A stretch of DNA of 64,000 nucleotides from Coriobacteriia bacterium (GTDB taxonomy: Bacteria > Actinomycetota > Coriobacteriia > Coriobacteriales > UMGS124), in contig JAGZEG010000007.1 of NCBI GenBank assembly GCA_018368455.1, forward strand, positions 62,001 to 126,000. The letters are read 5' to 3'. A model generated the notes under the pieces. That model saw only the letters and a list, made by a program, of their open reading frames with translations, searched no databases and was not told the DNA's origin. This document shows, piece by piece, positions 33,258 through 42,259 of this stretch (the stretch's first letter is position 1; every line of letters begins with the position of its first letter). Made by a program: the position numbers and the translations under genes.

Positions 33258-33489
33258 CGAGCAGAGCGTTGCCCGCCTGGCTGCCCAACGCGTGGGACGC
33301 CGCCTGGCAGGCAAGTCCGACGAGCCGCCCGTCCGCCCCAAAGCGAACGAGGGCGCCGAGCGCCACGACGATGGCGATGATGCCGAGCGTGACGAGCAGG
33401 TACTCAAGCGTCGCCTGGCCCTCGTCATGCCGGGCTCCCCGTGTCGAGCGACAACCCCTCGACAGCTTCGCCCTCCAAGCGCACAACAC
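33241..33489 (-). CDS. Short Flp/TadE-like pilin-type protein
   Basis: 82 residues, mostly one hydrophobic helix after HDEGQATLEYLLVTLGII, which is the Flp/TadE processing motif (glycine, then glutamate and tyrosine). The C-terminus is alanine-rich. The start is uncertain: GTG 33489 gives a 23-residue leader and TTG 33486 is next to it; neither has a strong ribosome site. It is encoded in the end of the preceding membrane-protein gene and may be a second structural pilin. Confidence 0.6.
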   Translation of the reverse strand: MLCAWRAKLSRGCRSTRGARHDEGQATLEYLLVTLGIIAIVVALGALVRFGADGRLVGLACQAASHALGSQAGNALLDALLF

Positions 33490-34096
33490 TGAGCTCGCAC
33501 GTCTCGCCCGCATCATCAGGCGTGCCTCCCTCCCCAGGCTCTTGCCCGATAACGAGCTCGACCCACCCCAGCTCCGAGCCCACGACACCACCCCACACGC
33601 GCTGAAACAAGTCGAGGTAGCCTCCGTACTGCAAGGAGAGCCCCTCGTCTCGAAACCCCTCAAGTACGGGCTCAATAACCTCGGGAAGTGTCCGGCCAAA
33701 CGCCCACGTCGCACGCACCCAACCTGGGCGGTGCGCCGTCTCGACGAGCATGCCAGCCTCAGAACAGACGGCCGGCACGTCAAGCGAAGCGAGAACGCCT
33801 GGGTCGCAGGAAAGCGAATCGGGGCTGGGACCGGCCTCTGCCCCGAGGCTGGGAGTGCCCGATGCACGAGCATCGCCCCTGGCAGACGGAACCGATGCAC
33901 CAGCGTGGGGCATAGGTTCCGTCTTGGACGGCCACACAACCAAGACGGCGCACGCCGCGAGCGCGCACGCAAGCGCCGCAAGCACGCCGGCCCAGATGCG
34001 GTGATGCCCGCCGGGGACACGCTCTACCCGCGTGCGGGGCGAATCGGCGTCCCCAGCCAAGCCCGCAGGCGTCCTCAGTTCTCCTTTTCCTTTCAT
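33425..34096 (-). CDS. Hypothetical single-helix membrane protein of the Tad locus
   Basis: 223 residues, unknown family. One hydrophobic helix lies at about 35-53 after a basic N-terminus, followed by an extracellular part with three cysteines and conserved-looking aromatic residues (WVRATWAFGRTLPEVIEP). It lies between the Flp pilin gene and the short pilin-like gene and may be an assembly or anchoring component. No motif gives a function. Confidence 0.55.
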   Translation of the reverse strand: MKGKGELRTPAGLAGDADSPRTRVERVPGGHHRIWAGVLAALACALAACAVLVVWPSKTEPMPHAGASVPSARGDARASGTPSLGAEAGPSPDSLSCDPGVLASLDVPAVCSEAGMLVETAHRPGWVRATWAFGRTLPEVIEPVLEGFRDEGLSLQYGGYLDLFQRVWGGVVGSELGWVELVIGQEPGEGGTPDDAGETCELSVVRLEGEAVEGLSLDTGSPA

Positions 34097-34119
34097 TGCA
34101 CATCACCCTGTTTCGCGGA

Positions 34120-34440
34120 TTACAGCCCGTTAATCGAGTTGGAGATGGCATCCCACAGCTCCTGGACCTTTCCGCGAAACGCGATGATGGCCACAATGGC
34201 GATCACTACGAGCACGCCCACGAGGATGGCATACTCCGTCGTGCCCTGCCCCTCTTCGTCGCATGCAACGCGACGCAGCGACGCCAATCTGCGGCCCGCC
34301 TCGGCATGGGCCCGTACGCGCAGGCGAGAGACCCCCAGGATCCATGCGTCCTTGCACTGTGTGAGAAACCGCGCAGGGACATCCCAAACGGTCGCCTCCT
34401 CCCTCTCGTCCATTCCGACGTTGCAGTCCACTTCCACCAT
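34120..34440 (-). CDS. flp: Flp-type major pilin with long leader
   Basis: 106 residues containing the Flp processing motif EEGQGTTEYAILVGVLVVIA, followed by one helix and a short tail (GKVQELWDAISNSINGL) typical of Flp. The leader before the glycine is about 60 residues, three times the usual length, rich in Arg and Ala. I chose ATG 34440 because AAAGGGG precedes it; ATG 34476 would lengthen the leader further. It is separated from the tadC stop by 75 bp and should be the main structural subunit. Confidence 0.8.
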   Translation of the reverse strand: MVEVDCNVGMDEREEATVWDVPARFLTQCKDAWILGVSRLRVRAHAEAGRRLASLRRVACDEEGQGTTEYAILVGVLVVIAIVAIIAFRGKVQELWDAISNSINGL

Positions 34441-34515
34441 GGTCGTCCCCTTTCTCTCATAAGCGAGTCGTTCCATCGCGCCCGCTCCCTATGGCATACG
34501 TATCCAATCCCGCCC

Positions 34516-35208
34516 CTATGGCCCCGCGCCAAACGAAGCGAACAGAGGGCCGAGTATGGCTATGAGCATGGCCGGCAACGTGAGCGTGCCAACAGGTATG
34601 AGCATCTTGACCGGCGCCTTCTCGACGGACTCTTCCTGCTCAGAGCGCCGACGTTCTCGCACGGCCTCACCCTGTTCCACGAGCGTCGCGGCGAGCGGTC
34701 CTCCGAACTCGAGCGATTCGCCCATGGTGGCCGCAAATGTCGAGAACGCATCGACTCCCAGCTCGTCAGCGACGTCGCGCAAGGCATCCCGTCTGCTCTT
34801 GATCCCCAGGCGCCAGCAGCGCATCGCCTCGGACAACTTGCCCGCAAGCATCGTGTGGTAGCGCTCGCAATAGATGTCGAGGGCCGCGTCAAACGAGATG
34901 CCGGCCGACAGGCCAAGCGCAACGACGTCCAGCAGCTCGGGCAGCTCATCGAGACAACGCCCGCGCATCTCTCGCGCACTGCCCCGAGCACGCGGCCCGC
35001 CAGGAACCATGCCTCTCGCAACGCGGCCCAGCACGCCAAAGCCCCGATCGAAACGCTGCCGGGCATCGGGCATGCGAAGAGACGCCAGCACGCGGCTGCG
35101 CCATGCCCGAACGACGGCACGTACCTGATGGTCACCAGACATCCAGGCGAGCTGAAACACCGCCACGCCCACGGCAACGAGCGCCACGACACGGAGCAAG
35201 GCACTCAT
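34516..35208 (-). CDS. tadC: Tad secretion inner-membrane protein TadC
   Basis: A 230-residue member of the GspF/TadBC platform family, with helices near both ends and the conserved cytoplasmic segment ELPELLDVVALGLSAGISF. TadC forms the inner-membrane platform with TadB for the pilus ATPase. Its ATG overlaps the tadB stop (35205-35208). The protein is a little short for TadC (about 300). Confidence 0.85.
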   Translation of the reverse strand: MSALLRVVALVAVGVAVFQLAWMSGDHQVRAVVRAWRSRVLASLRMPDARQRFDRGFGVLGRVARGMVPGGPRARGSAREMRGRCLDELPELLDVVALGLSAGISFDAALDIYCERYHTMLAGKLSEAMRCWRLGIKSRRDALRDVADELGVDAFSTFAATMGESLEFGGPLAATLVEQGEAVRERRRSEQEESVEKAPVKMLIPVGTLTLPAMLIAILGPLFASFGAGP

Positions 35209-36167
35209 TGCAGGCTCCTGCGCATGAGCAGGCGTACGGCACCAAGTGCCGTCAGGTCGAGCAGGGCGGAGACGCACAGGCATGCCCCGCCAGCGGGACT
35301 TGCCAGCCCACCGCGATAGTCAGGCGAGATGAGTGTGAGGATGCAGACGAGCACGAGGGGCATCAGAGCGACGACTTTGGCGGAAAGCCGCGCCTGGGAC
35401 GTCTTGACCGCAAGCTCGCGCCGAAGCGCAACAGACGAGGCGACCATGCGAGCCGTGCGCACAAACAACTCGTCAAGAGCGCTGCCCGTTCTCTGGGATA
35501 CCTGCAGCGCCGTGCCCAGCAGCTCGATACCGGGAGCGTCGATGCGCGCGCAGAGGTCGTCCAAGGCCTCGGCCACGCCCCGTCCCCCATCTATCTCGAA
35601 GCCGGCGCGTAGGAACTCCGTACCGAGCGGCTCGCCAACAGTCGCTCCGACATGGGCGATAGCCTGTGGTAACGACTTGCCTGCAGACAGGGCAGCCGAC
35701 AGGGAGCGCAGCACTTCGGGCATCTGGTTTGCCGCAGCAGAGCGGGCCTTGCGCTCACGCGATCCCAGAGCCCCCGCCAGCCCCGCGCCACACGCTGCGA
35801 CGCCGACGGGCGCCCCCAACAGCGAGCGGCTTGCCAACATCCCGAGAACAGCCGTCCCCAGGCAAACAATCGCCAGCGCCGCCAGGCTGCCAAGACGCGT
35901 CAAGCGTATGCCGCGCTCGACGAGGGCAGGCTGAAGCTTCACGGAGAGGCGGCGGGCAGGACCGAAGCGACACAGGCGCACAAACGGAGCCCAGTGTCCC
36001 ACGAGCTCGGCAACACCAAAGGCGCGCTCCCGTGCCCCGGAAAGCCCCCTGCGCCGAGAGGTGCCCATGCGACGCCCCCGCGAACGATTCGTCAACGGCC
36101 ACGAGACAAGCAGGACGGCAGCCAGGGCAGCACATACGCATGCCGCCCCTACGAGTGCCGCGCCCAT
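35205..36167 (-). CDS. tadB: Tad secretion inner-membrane protein TadB
   Basis: A 320-residue platform protein of the GspF family. It shows the TadB arrangement of helices and the conserved cytoplasmic segment QMPEVLRSLSAALSAGKSLP followed by GTALQVSQRTGSALDEL. Its ATG lies 19 bp inside the end of tadA and its stop overlaps tadC, so tadA-tadB-tadC are translated in one run. Confidence 0.88.
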   Translation of the reverse strand: MGAALVGAACVCAALAAVLLVSWPLTNRSRGRRMGTSRRRGLSGARERAFGVAELVGHWAPFVRLCRFGPARRLSVKLQPALVERGIRLTRLGSLAALAIVCLGTAVLGMLASRSLLGAPVGVAACGAGLAGALGSRERKARSAAANQMPEVLRSLSAALSAGKSLPQAIAHVGATVGEPLGTEFLRAGFEIDGGRGVAEALDDLCARIDAPGIELLGTALQVSQRTGSALDELFVRTARMVASSVALRRELAVKTSQARLSAKVVALMPLVLVCILTLISPDYRGGLASPAGGACLCVSALLDLTALGAVRLLMRRSLQ

Positions 36168-37459
36168 AAGCGCGCCTCCTCGCGACTCACGAGGCCCTGA
36201 CGCAGGGCGGCCGCAAGAAACGGCGGCTCGCCCGTCAGCTCCCATGTCCGGGCCTCCTCGTCGTACAGCACCAAGTCGTCGAGACGCACCTCGTCGTCGC
36301 CCTCAAGGGACACGCTCACGAGCGGCCCTACGGCGCGTGAACCGTCAGGAAGGCGCATCGTGACGACGATGAGGTCGAGCGCCGTCGCAATCTGGCCCTT
36401 GATGATGGGCGCCGGCAGGTCGATGCCATAGCGCGCCATAAGCACGAGGCGCAGCACCGCCTCAGGCGCGCTGCCGGCGTGCAGCGTCGTAAGCGAGCCG
36501 TCGTGTCCCGTGTTCATGGCCTGCAGCATGTCGATGGCCTCTCCCCCGCGCACCTCGCCGACGACGATGCGGTCGGGGCGCATACGCAGCGCGTTGATGA
36601 CGAGGTCGCGTATCGTGATGGCGCCCCGCCCCTCTATCGACGCGTCGCGAGCCTCGAGGCGCACGACGTGGGGATGCCCAGCAAACTTGAGCTCCGCCGA
36701 GTCCTCGATCGTCACGATTCGCTCTTCGTGGCCGATCTCTCCCGAAAGAGCGTTGAGAAGCGTCGTCTTGCCCGACCCCGTTCCGCCGGCGACAGCGATG
36801 TCCTGGCGCGTGCGCACGGCGAGGCGCAGCAAATCCGCATACCAGGCGGGCAGCGATCCCAGTTCCACAAGTCCGTCAAGGGATACCGCCCGGTTCGAGA
36901 ACTTGCGGATCGTGAGCAGCGGGCCATCGATGGCGATGGGAGGTATGACGGCGTTTACGCGATAGCCGTTCTTGAGGCGCGCGTTGACGATGGGGCTCTG
37001 CTCGTCGATGCGACGGCCGAGCGGCGCGATGATGCGCTCGATTGCCATGCGTATCTGCTCGTCGCTTTCGAACACACGCTGTGCCGGGTGAAGACGCCCC
37101 TCCCTCTCGTAGAACAGGGAGCTCGCACCGTTGACCATGACCTCTGTGACCTCGTCATCAGCCATGAACACCTCAAGCGGGCCGAGTCCCACGATGTCGT
37201 CCGCGATCTCCGAAGCGAGACGCCCACGCTCGTCTGGGGCCAGCGATGCGAAGTCGTCCTCGTTGAGCAGGGCGTCGACGGCGACACCGAGCTCACCACG
37301 CGCCCTGCCGGCATCGGACTCACCAGCGATGCGCGCCAGCTCGCGGTACCCCAGACGAGCGACGAGCGCCTCTCGCAGCTGGGTACGCAACCGTGACCAG
37401 CGGCGTGCGTCAGGGTCGGGCGCACCGTCCTGCGCCCTTATGCGGCTCATGAGAGACAT
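36149..37459 (-). CDS. tadA: Pilus assembly ATPase TadA/CpaF
   Basis: A 436-residue hexameric ATPase of the type II/IV secretion superfamily that drives Flp pilus assembly. The N-terminal domain shows EVMVNGASSLFYEREGRL, Walker A is GGTGSGKTT, the Asp box is IVTIEDSAELKF, and Walker B and His box follow as RIVVGEVRGGEAID and GSLTTLHA. ATG 37459 has GGAGGAG upstream and overlaps the tadZ end by 13 bp. Confidence 0.93.
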   Translation of the reverse strand: MSLMSRIRAQDGAPDPDARRWSRLRTQLREALVARLGYRELARIAGESDAGRARGELGVAVDALLNEDDFASLAPDERGRLASEIADDIVGLGPLEVFMADDEVTEVMVNGASSLFYEREGRLHPAQRVFESDEQIRMAIERIIAPLGRRIDEQSPIVNARLKNGYRVNAVIPPIAIDGPLLTIRKFSNRAVSLDGLVELGSLPAWYADLLRLAVRTRQDIAVAGGTGSGKTTLLNALSGEIGHEERIVTIEDSAELKFAGHPHVVRLEARDASIEGRGAITIRDLVINALRMRPDRIVVGEVRGGEAIDMLQAMNTGHDGSLTTLHAGSAPEAVLRLVLMARYGIDLPAPIIKGQIATALDLIVVTMRLPDGSRAVGPLVSVSLEGDDEVRLDDLVLYDEEARTWELTGEPPFLAAALRQGLVSREEARLWARHS

Positions 37460-39105
37460 GGAACCATCTCCTCCCTAACGGCACCGCGACGCGTAGGTCG
37501 ACGCGGAATGGCAATGGGTGCCGGTTGCAGCAGAGGAGGCGCGGCCGGGGCTGGCTCGATGGCACCAGGCGTGCAGCCGAGGTCGGAGCACAGGGCGGAT
37601 GCGAGGTCGGCCGACGTGAGCGCGCAGCGGTTGCGCATCGTCAGCAGCTCGCTCGCGCAGCCGAGCTCAAGCATGCGCGTCACCTCGGGCCCTCCGTCAA
37701 CGATGCGAGTGATCTGGGGCGTCTGCAGCTCGAAGCGAGCGCGCGACACGAATCCCTCGTCTCGATGGTGCGCGTCGCAGCGGTTGAGCACGGCGAGCAG
37801 CTTTGTGCGTGGCACCCCGAGGCGCGTGCTCAGGGCAACAGCCGCCGCCATAGACTCGAGCGACAGTGCCTGCTGATCCCCCACGATCAGGCAGCGGTCG
37901 GACAGCTCGAGCACCTGTGCGACGCCCTCGCTCATGCCGGCGGGTAGATCGACGATGGCGACGTCGCACCCCTGGCGTGCAGCGCGTACGAGGTGATCTG
38001 ACAGCGGCACGAGCAGCTCGGACCTTTCGGGCAGGCGGCAGAACTCGTAGGCGAGCAGGCCGCCCTCCCCCTGAGAGCGGCAGCGCTCGAGCATGCGAGC
38101 GTCGAGCCGCAGCGGAGCGTCGCCATGAGGCTCGGGCAGGCCATCCGTCTCGTCGAGCCCGAGAAAGCCCAGGCACGTGCCGAACTGGTAGTCGAGGTCG
38201 ACGAGCGCAACACGCAGCCCGTCGTGTGCCATGGAAAGCGCCATCATGACGGCGAGCGTGCTTTTGCCTACGCCGCCGCGCGCTGATGCCAGGCAGATCG
38301 TCGGCACCGCATTGTCGGGGACGTCGACCTCAAGGCGCGGCGTCCGCTCGCACGCCGGCACGGCCGCATGCGACGCGGACTCATCCCCCACAGAAGCAGA
38401 CGCCTCGGGCGCGTTTTCCCCAGATGTCCCGAGGTCTTCGCCAGGCAAGGCGCTCGGCACATGGGGCATTTTTCCTCGAAAGGCGGAGCGCCGTGCAGCG
38501 CACGCCCCCGCCAAAGCGGCCTCAGAGGGCGCCGGCGTAGCAGGACATGCACACCCGGACGGCTCGTCGAGATCGAGGTCAAGATCGCCCTGCAATCCGT
38601 CCGCCTCAAGAAGAGGCTGCGTCACCGTATGGCAGCGCGTGAGCTTTCCCGCAGGTCTCACGCTTGGGACAGCGTCTCCCGTACTCACGCCGACTCCGGA
38701 AGGCCGAGCATCGGAGCGCTTTCCGTCCAGCCAGTCCGCATGAATACCAGCAAGCAGGGCGAGCAACCCCTCCGGTGTCACGCAGGCGTCGACGCCATGT
38801 TCGCGCGCCGCCTCCTCAATCGAGGGGGCATCTCGCGAGCACAGCACGGTGAGGGCCGATCCGCGCGCATGCGCAGCAGAGCTCGCACGGTCGAGCGGTG
38901 GCTGTCCCTCGCACCCCTCGCCCATAACGACACCGACGCTGCCCTCGGGAAGTTGGCTCAGCCGCGCGAGAACGCGTGCCGGCACCGTGTCCCACTCTAT
39001 CGCCTTGGCACAGCCACTGGCGACAAGCCGACCCGCTATGTCCAAATACTGCCCCGCACCCGCGCACACAACCCAGCGCGTCACGCGCGCCTCAGACGAC
39101 CCCAT
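37447..39105 (-). CDS. tadZ: TadZ/CpaE-like MinD-family ATPase
   Basis: A 552-residue protein with an N-terminal receiver-like region, a low-complexity middle, and a C-terminal MinD/ParA ATPase domain with the deviant Walker A SARGGVGKST and the second motif VALVDLDYQFG. TadZ/CpaE localises the pilus machine at one cell site. It is longer than usual because of the middle linker (about residues 160-270). It follows cpaB by 8 bp. Confidence 0.85.
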   Translation of the reverse strand: MGSSEARVTRWVVCAGAGQYLDIAGRLVASGCAKAIEWDTVPARVLARLSQLPEGSVGVVMGEGCEGQPPLDRASSAAHARGSALTVLCSRDAPSIEEAAREHGVDACVTPEGLLALLAGIHADWLDGKRSDARPSGVGVSTGDAVPSVRPAGKLTRCHTVTQPLLEADGLQGDLDLDLDEPSGCACPATPAPSEAALAGACAARRSAFRGKMPHVPSALPGEDLGTSGENAPEASASVGDESASHAAVPACERTPRLEVDVPDNAVPTICLASARGGVGKSTLAVMMALSMAHDGLRVALVDLDYQFGTCLGFLGLDETDGLPEPHGDAPLRLDARMLERCRSQGEGGLLAYEFCRLPERSELLVPLSDHLVRAARQGCDVAIVDLPAGMSEGVAQVLELSDRCLIVGDQQALSLESMAAAVALSTRLGVPRTKLLAVLNRCDAHHRDEGFVSRARFELQTPQITRIVDGGPEVTRMLELGCASELLTMRNRCALTSADLASALCSDLGCTPGAIEPAPAAPPLLQPAPIAIPRRPTRRGAVREEMVPCLS

Positions 39106-39113
39106 GTGGCCCC

Positions 39114-39893
39114 CTACTCTTGGACGCCAGCGGCGTCCTGCTCCGTGCCCGCGGCATCAGCGTCCGCAGGCTGCTCCTCCGATCGCACAGCGCCCGTCTC
39201 GCTTGGCGGATCAGGCGCGGGCGCATCCCCCGCGGCGCTTTCGGAAACGCGCAGGCGCCCCGTCTCGCGAGCGACATCGTCGGCAGGCAGCACGAACGAA
39301 AGGCGCTGCATGCTCGCAGCGGCAACGATCGCCTCGACGTGAGAGGGGTCAACGGCGACCGTGACCCACGCCAGCTTCCCGCCCGATGTCCCCGAGCTCG
39401 TCTGAAGCACGCGCACGCTCGGACTCAGCAGCCGGGCCGTCCCCTCGGACACGAGATAGAGGTCGACGACGGAGCCGGGCACGAGCGCACCCCCGACCGC
39501 GCTCTCCACCGAGCACGGCACGGACACGGCCGTCGTTCCCGCCGGCACGTCCAACGCGCTCGTCTGGGCCTCGAGGTCCACGTCGCTGATGGGGGTGTTT
39601 GCCGCCATGGCAGACGCCGCGACTTTGCCGAGCACCTGCCCCTCGTCAACCAGGGCCCCTTCGGGCAGGAGATCGACAAGCCAGTCGACCGTCGTGACGT
39701 TGCGCTCGCTGAGCGTCTCTCCGCGAGCGACAAACGCCGTTGTCACGCACACGCGCGCCGTCTCGCCGCCATAGCGCTCGAGGGCCTCGGTACGCTGGCC
39801 CGCAGCCTGGCCACGCACGATCGCGGCGTATCCCTGCATCAGGACGACGGCGACAACGGCGCTGATGGCGCACAGCACGATGCGGACGCGCAT
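39114..39893 (-). CDS. cpaB: CpaB/RcpC-like SAF-domain protein
   Basis: 259 residues: one N-terminal helix and an extracellular SAF-type domain with VTTAFVARGETLSERNVTTV and a GALVPGSVVDLYLVSEG segment, as in CpaB/RcpC, which stabilises the Flp pilus base. The last 50 residues are a Glu/Ala/Asp/Pro-rich tail. I chose ATG 39893 over 39899 because GGGGGAG is then eight bases away. It is the first gene of the Tad run. No secretin gene is present, as expected for a one-membrane bacterium. Confidence 0.82.
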   Translation of the reverse strand: MRVRIVLCAISAVVAVVLMQGYAAIVRGQAAGQRTEALERYGGETARVCVTTAFVARGETLSERNVTTVDWLVDLLPEGALVDEGQVLGKVAASAMAANTPISDVDLEAQTSALDVPAGTTAVSVPCSVESAVGGALVPGSVVDLYLVSEGTARLLSPSVRVLQTSSGTSGGKLAWVTVAVDPSHVEAIVAAASMQRLSFVLPADDVARETGRLRVSESAAGDAPAPDPPSETGAVRSEEQPADADAAGTEQDAAGVQE

Positions 39894-39899
39894 GGACAT

Positions 39900-40173
39900 G
39901 GCTCCCCCTTACGGTCGGACGACAAATGTCTGAAAACGACCTCAGTATGGGAGTGGCTTCCGACGTATCAGTTCCGATGCCGAGGGCAACATTCGGGGCC
40001 TGACGCGCGTCTGACACTGCTGTCAGGCCGTTGTCAGACGCGCGTCAGACCAGGCAGCTCCAATAGTTCCGCCAAGCCCCGCAGACCACAGCCAGCACAC
40101 GCTTTGCGTCAAGTTATGCCGCATTAATATAAAAAGTGAGGATTAATTTGCACGCAGAGGACATGCCAAAATA
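39900..40173. other. Intergenic region upstream of the Tad locus
   Basis: About 270 bp between cpaB and the rsgA terminator. The stretch near 40120-40150 is AT-rich (for example TTAATATAAAAAG) and could hold the Tad promoter on the minus strand, but I cannot place convincing -35 and -10 boxes. No gene is visible. Confidence 0.45.
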
Positions 40174-40208
40174 AGTCCGGCCTCGCTTCAGGAAGCAAGG
40201 CCGGGCTT
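40174..40208 (-). terminator. Intrinsic terminator of rsgA
   Basis: A 12-bp stem with one mismatch (40177-40188 with 40193-40204), extended by AAG/CTT, is followed on the minus strand by ACTTATTTT. It lies about 40 bases after the rsgA stop. Confidence 0.82.
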
Positions 40209-40242
40209 GGAGATTGCGTGGACGGGTCGCACACCCGCACCC

Positions 40243-41412
40243 TTATACCGTGATGGAAGACCTTGCCGCAAGATCGAGCGACCTGCGGTTCGCGCGCATC
40301 TCCGCCACGAGGGCGCGGTATTCCTCGAGTCGCGTCGTCGAGAGATCCCCGGCGGCGCAGGCGGCACGCACGGCGCAGCCCGGCTCCTCTCCATGCGTGC
40401 AGTCGCGGAAGCGGCACCCGCCAACCAGCGCGTCGATGTCGGAAAACGCGCGTGCAAGGCCGTCCTCCTCGTCGAGCAACGGCAGAGAGCGCAGCCCGGG
40501 GGCGTCGACGATGACGCCAGCGTCGGGAACCTTGAGCATACGGCGAGCGACCGTCGTATGGCGACCCTGGTCATCTCGGCTGCGCACGGCCGCCGTACCG
40601 AGCACGTCAGCGCCGAGCAGGGCGTTGACGAGCGTCGACTTGCCGGCACCCGACTCCCCGAGCAGCAGCGTCGTCGTCTGCGGGGCAATCGCGGAGCGCA
40701 CCTGCTCAACGCCCTGGCCAAGCACGGCGGACACGACGTGCACGGGCAATTCGTCGCCCAGGCAGGCGCGCAGGATGGCAACGTCACGCGCTATAAGCTC
40801 ATCATCCGCGCGATCAGCCTTCGTCAGGACGACGGCGAGGTTGCAGCCGCCCTCACAGGCAAGCACAGCCGAGCGGGCAACGCGGTCGGGCGAGATGGGG
40901 CGCTCGGAGAGCGGCTGCACGACCATGACGACGTCGAGGTTGGCTGCCAGCGTCTGGCGCTCGCCCTGACGCTTGCCGTCCCAGCGAGACAGGACGCCCC
41001 GACGGGTCAGGATGCGCTCGATCAGCGCCTTGTCGTGACCGCTCGGCAGGCGCAGCGCGACCCAGTCGCCGACGCAGGCGCGCACCTGAGCACCCTTGAC
41101 GAGCGCTATGGCATGCTCGGCGCGGTATGCCCCCGAACGCGTGCAGACGAGCGGATACCCGCGGTCGAGACGGATAACGCGCCCCAGTTCGAAGGAGGCA
41201 TTGCCCTCGTCGTTTGCGCCGGCGAGACCGGCGAGCGCATCGGGCTCGTCGGGCACGCCCCCAAAGTCGCCGAATGCCGGCTCGAAGCGCCCATCGTCCT
41301 CTTGCTGCCCGACGACACATGCGTCATGTTCCGTCGCGCGCAGACCGTCCTTCCCTGCATTCCGGGAACCTCCGCGCCGACAGGCTCCCTTTCCCTTGGC
41401 CTTCGCGCTCAC
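40243..41412 (-). CDS. rsgA: Ribosome small-subunit GTPase RsgA
   Basis: A 389-residue circularly permuted GTPase that matures the 30S subunit. Order of motifs: NLDVVMVVQ, G4 LTKADR, then G1 LGESGAGKSTL and G3 VDAPGLRSL, with a C-terminal zinc module CRFRDCTHGEEPGC. About 70 residues at the N-terminus precede the OB fold and are poorly conserved; the true start might be further in. It ends in a clear terminator and overlaps the OB-fold gene upstream by 4 bp. Confidence 0.93.
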   Translation of the reverse strand: MSAKAKGKGACRRGGSRNAGKDGLRATEHDACVVGQQEDDGRFEPAFGDFGGVPDEPDALAGLAGANDEGNASFELGRVIRLDRGYPLVCTRSGAYRAEHAIALVKGAQVRACVGDWVALRLPSGHDKALIERILTRRGVLSRWDGKRQGERQTLAANLDVVMVVQPLSERPISPDRVARSAVLACEGGCNLAVVLTKADRADDELIARDVAILRACLGDELPVHVVSAVLGQGVEQVRSAIAPQTTTLLLGESGAGKSTLVNALLGADVLGTAAVRSRDDQGRHTTVARRMLKVPDAGVIVDAPGLRSLPLLDEEDGLARAFSDIDALVGGCRFRDCTHGEEPGCAVRAACAAGDLSTTRLEEYRALVAEMRANRRSLDLAARSSITV

Positions 41413-42092
41413 GACGCCCTCCTTCGCACGAGCCGAGCCACAACGAGCAGCACGGCGCTTGCCGCAACAAACGCGAGCGCAAGCCCCAGCATCTTGAAGT
41501 TGACAGGCTCCACGCGCTCCTCGCCGGGGTCGACAACGGACACGCTGTACGCCGTCACATCGATGTCGCCCAACTGGTTGGGGTCGGCCACGCGATACAC
41601 GCCCGTGATCCTCAGCGTCGTCCCCTTGGACTGGTAGCCGCCGACGCGTTCGATAAGCGCAGCGTCCTCGGGCCTCATCGCCACCATGATGAACGACCCA
41701 CCGCTCGCCGACTGAACCTGCACCCAGGCGTTGCCGTCGGCAAGCCAGACCGGCTCGCCGACAACCTCGCCGGAAAACGAGACGAGCTGGCCGTCGAGCG
41801 CCGTGTCAGCCGAGGCAAGGCGGCTTATCGTGACGCGACGTGCCGAGGTGCCGTCCATGCCCTCGGGCATAAAGCCCAACCCGGCACCGAGCTCGTCGGG
41901 GTAGGTGCGCTCGGCAGCCGCAGAGCGGGCGGCGTCGAGACGTGCGGACGCCTCCCGCTCGTGCAAAGAGCTGGCAGCGTCGCCAGAGATATCCGAGCTG
42001 GCAGGAGCGCCGAGCGCGGGCGCCACAGGAGCGAGAAGGAGCGATGCGGCAAGCGCGAGCCCGGCGAGGGCCGTCCCCATATGCGCGCCCAT
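41409..42092 (-). CDS. Secreted OB-fold-like protein with C-terminal membrane helix
   Basis: 227 residues with an N-terminal signal helix (about 5-28), an extracytoplasmic domain of beta strands from about 95 to 190 (QLVSFSGEVVGEPVWLADG, YQSKGTTLRITGVYRVADP) resembling an OB fold as in periplasmic nucleic-acid- or haem-handling proteins, and a C-terminal helix. The start ATG 42092 overlaps the preceding small gene (ATGA). Function is unknown. It is encoded after a TrkH-like gene and a small membrane gene, all in one tightly overlapping run that includes rsgA. Confidence 0.6.
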   Translation of the reverse strand: MGAHMGTALAGLALAASLLLAPVAPALGAPASSDISGDAASSLHEREASARLDAARSAAAERTYPDELGAGLGFMPEGMDGTSARRVTISRLASADTALDGQLVSFSGEVVGEPVWLADGNAWVQVQSASGGSFIMVAMRPEDAALIERVGGYQSKGTTLRITGVYRVADPNQLGDIDVTAYSVSVVDPGEERVEPVNFKMLGLALAFVAASAVLLVVARLVRRRAS

Positions 42093-42259
42093 CACGAGGC
42101 CACCAGAAATGCGACGAAGGCCAACAGGTAGAGCAGCAGCGTCACCCCGAACAGGTAGGCGACGAGCGTGAGCCCCGTTCGAGCGATGTGGCCGAAGCGG
42201 CCCGCATTCGAGCGGCCCGCCTCCGGACGCGCCCGGTCGTCGGATGACCCCCATGCCAT
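42092..42259 (-). CDS. Small single-helix membrane protein
   Basis: 55 residues with a basic N-terminus and one long hydrophobic helix (GLTLVAYLFGVTLLLYLLAF). It starts on the last base of the TrkH-like stop (TGATG) and overlaps the following OB-fold gene by 4 bp, which makes it a real, translated member of the run. It could be an accessory subunit of the TrkH-like transporter or of the secreted protein. Confidence 0.6.
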   Translation of the reverse strand: MAWGSSDDRARPEAGRSNAGRFGHIARTGLTLVAYLFGVTLLLYLLAFVAFLVAS

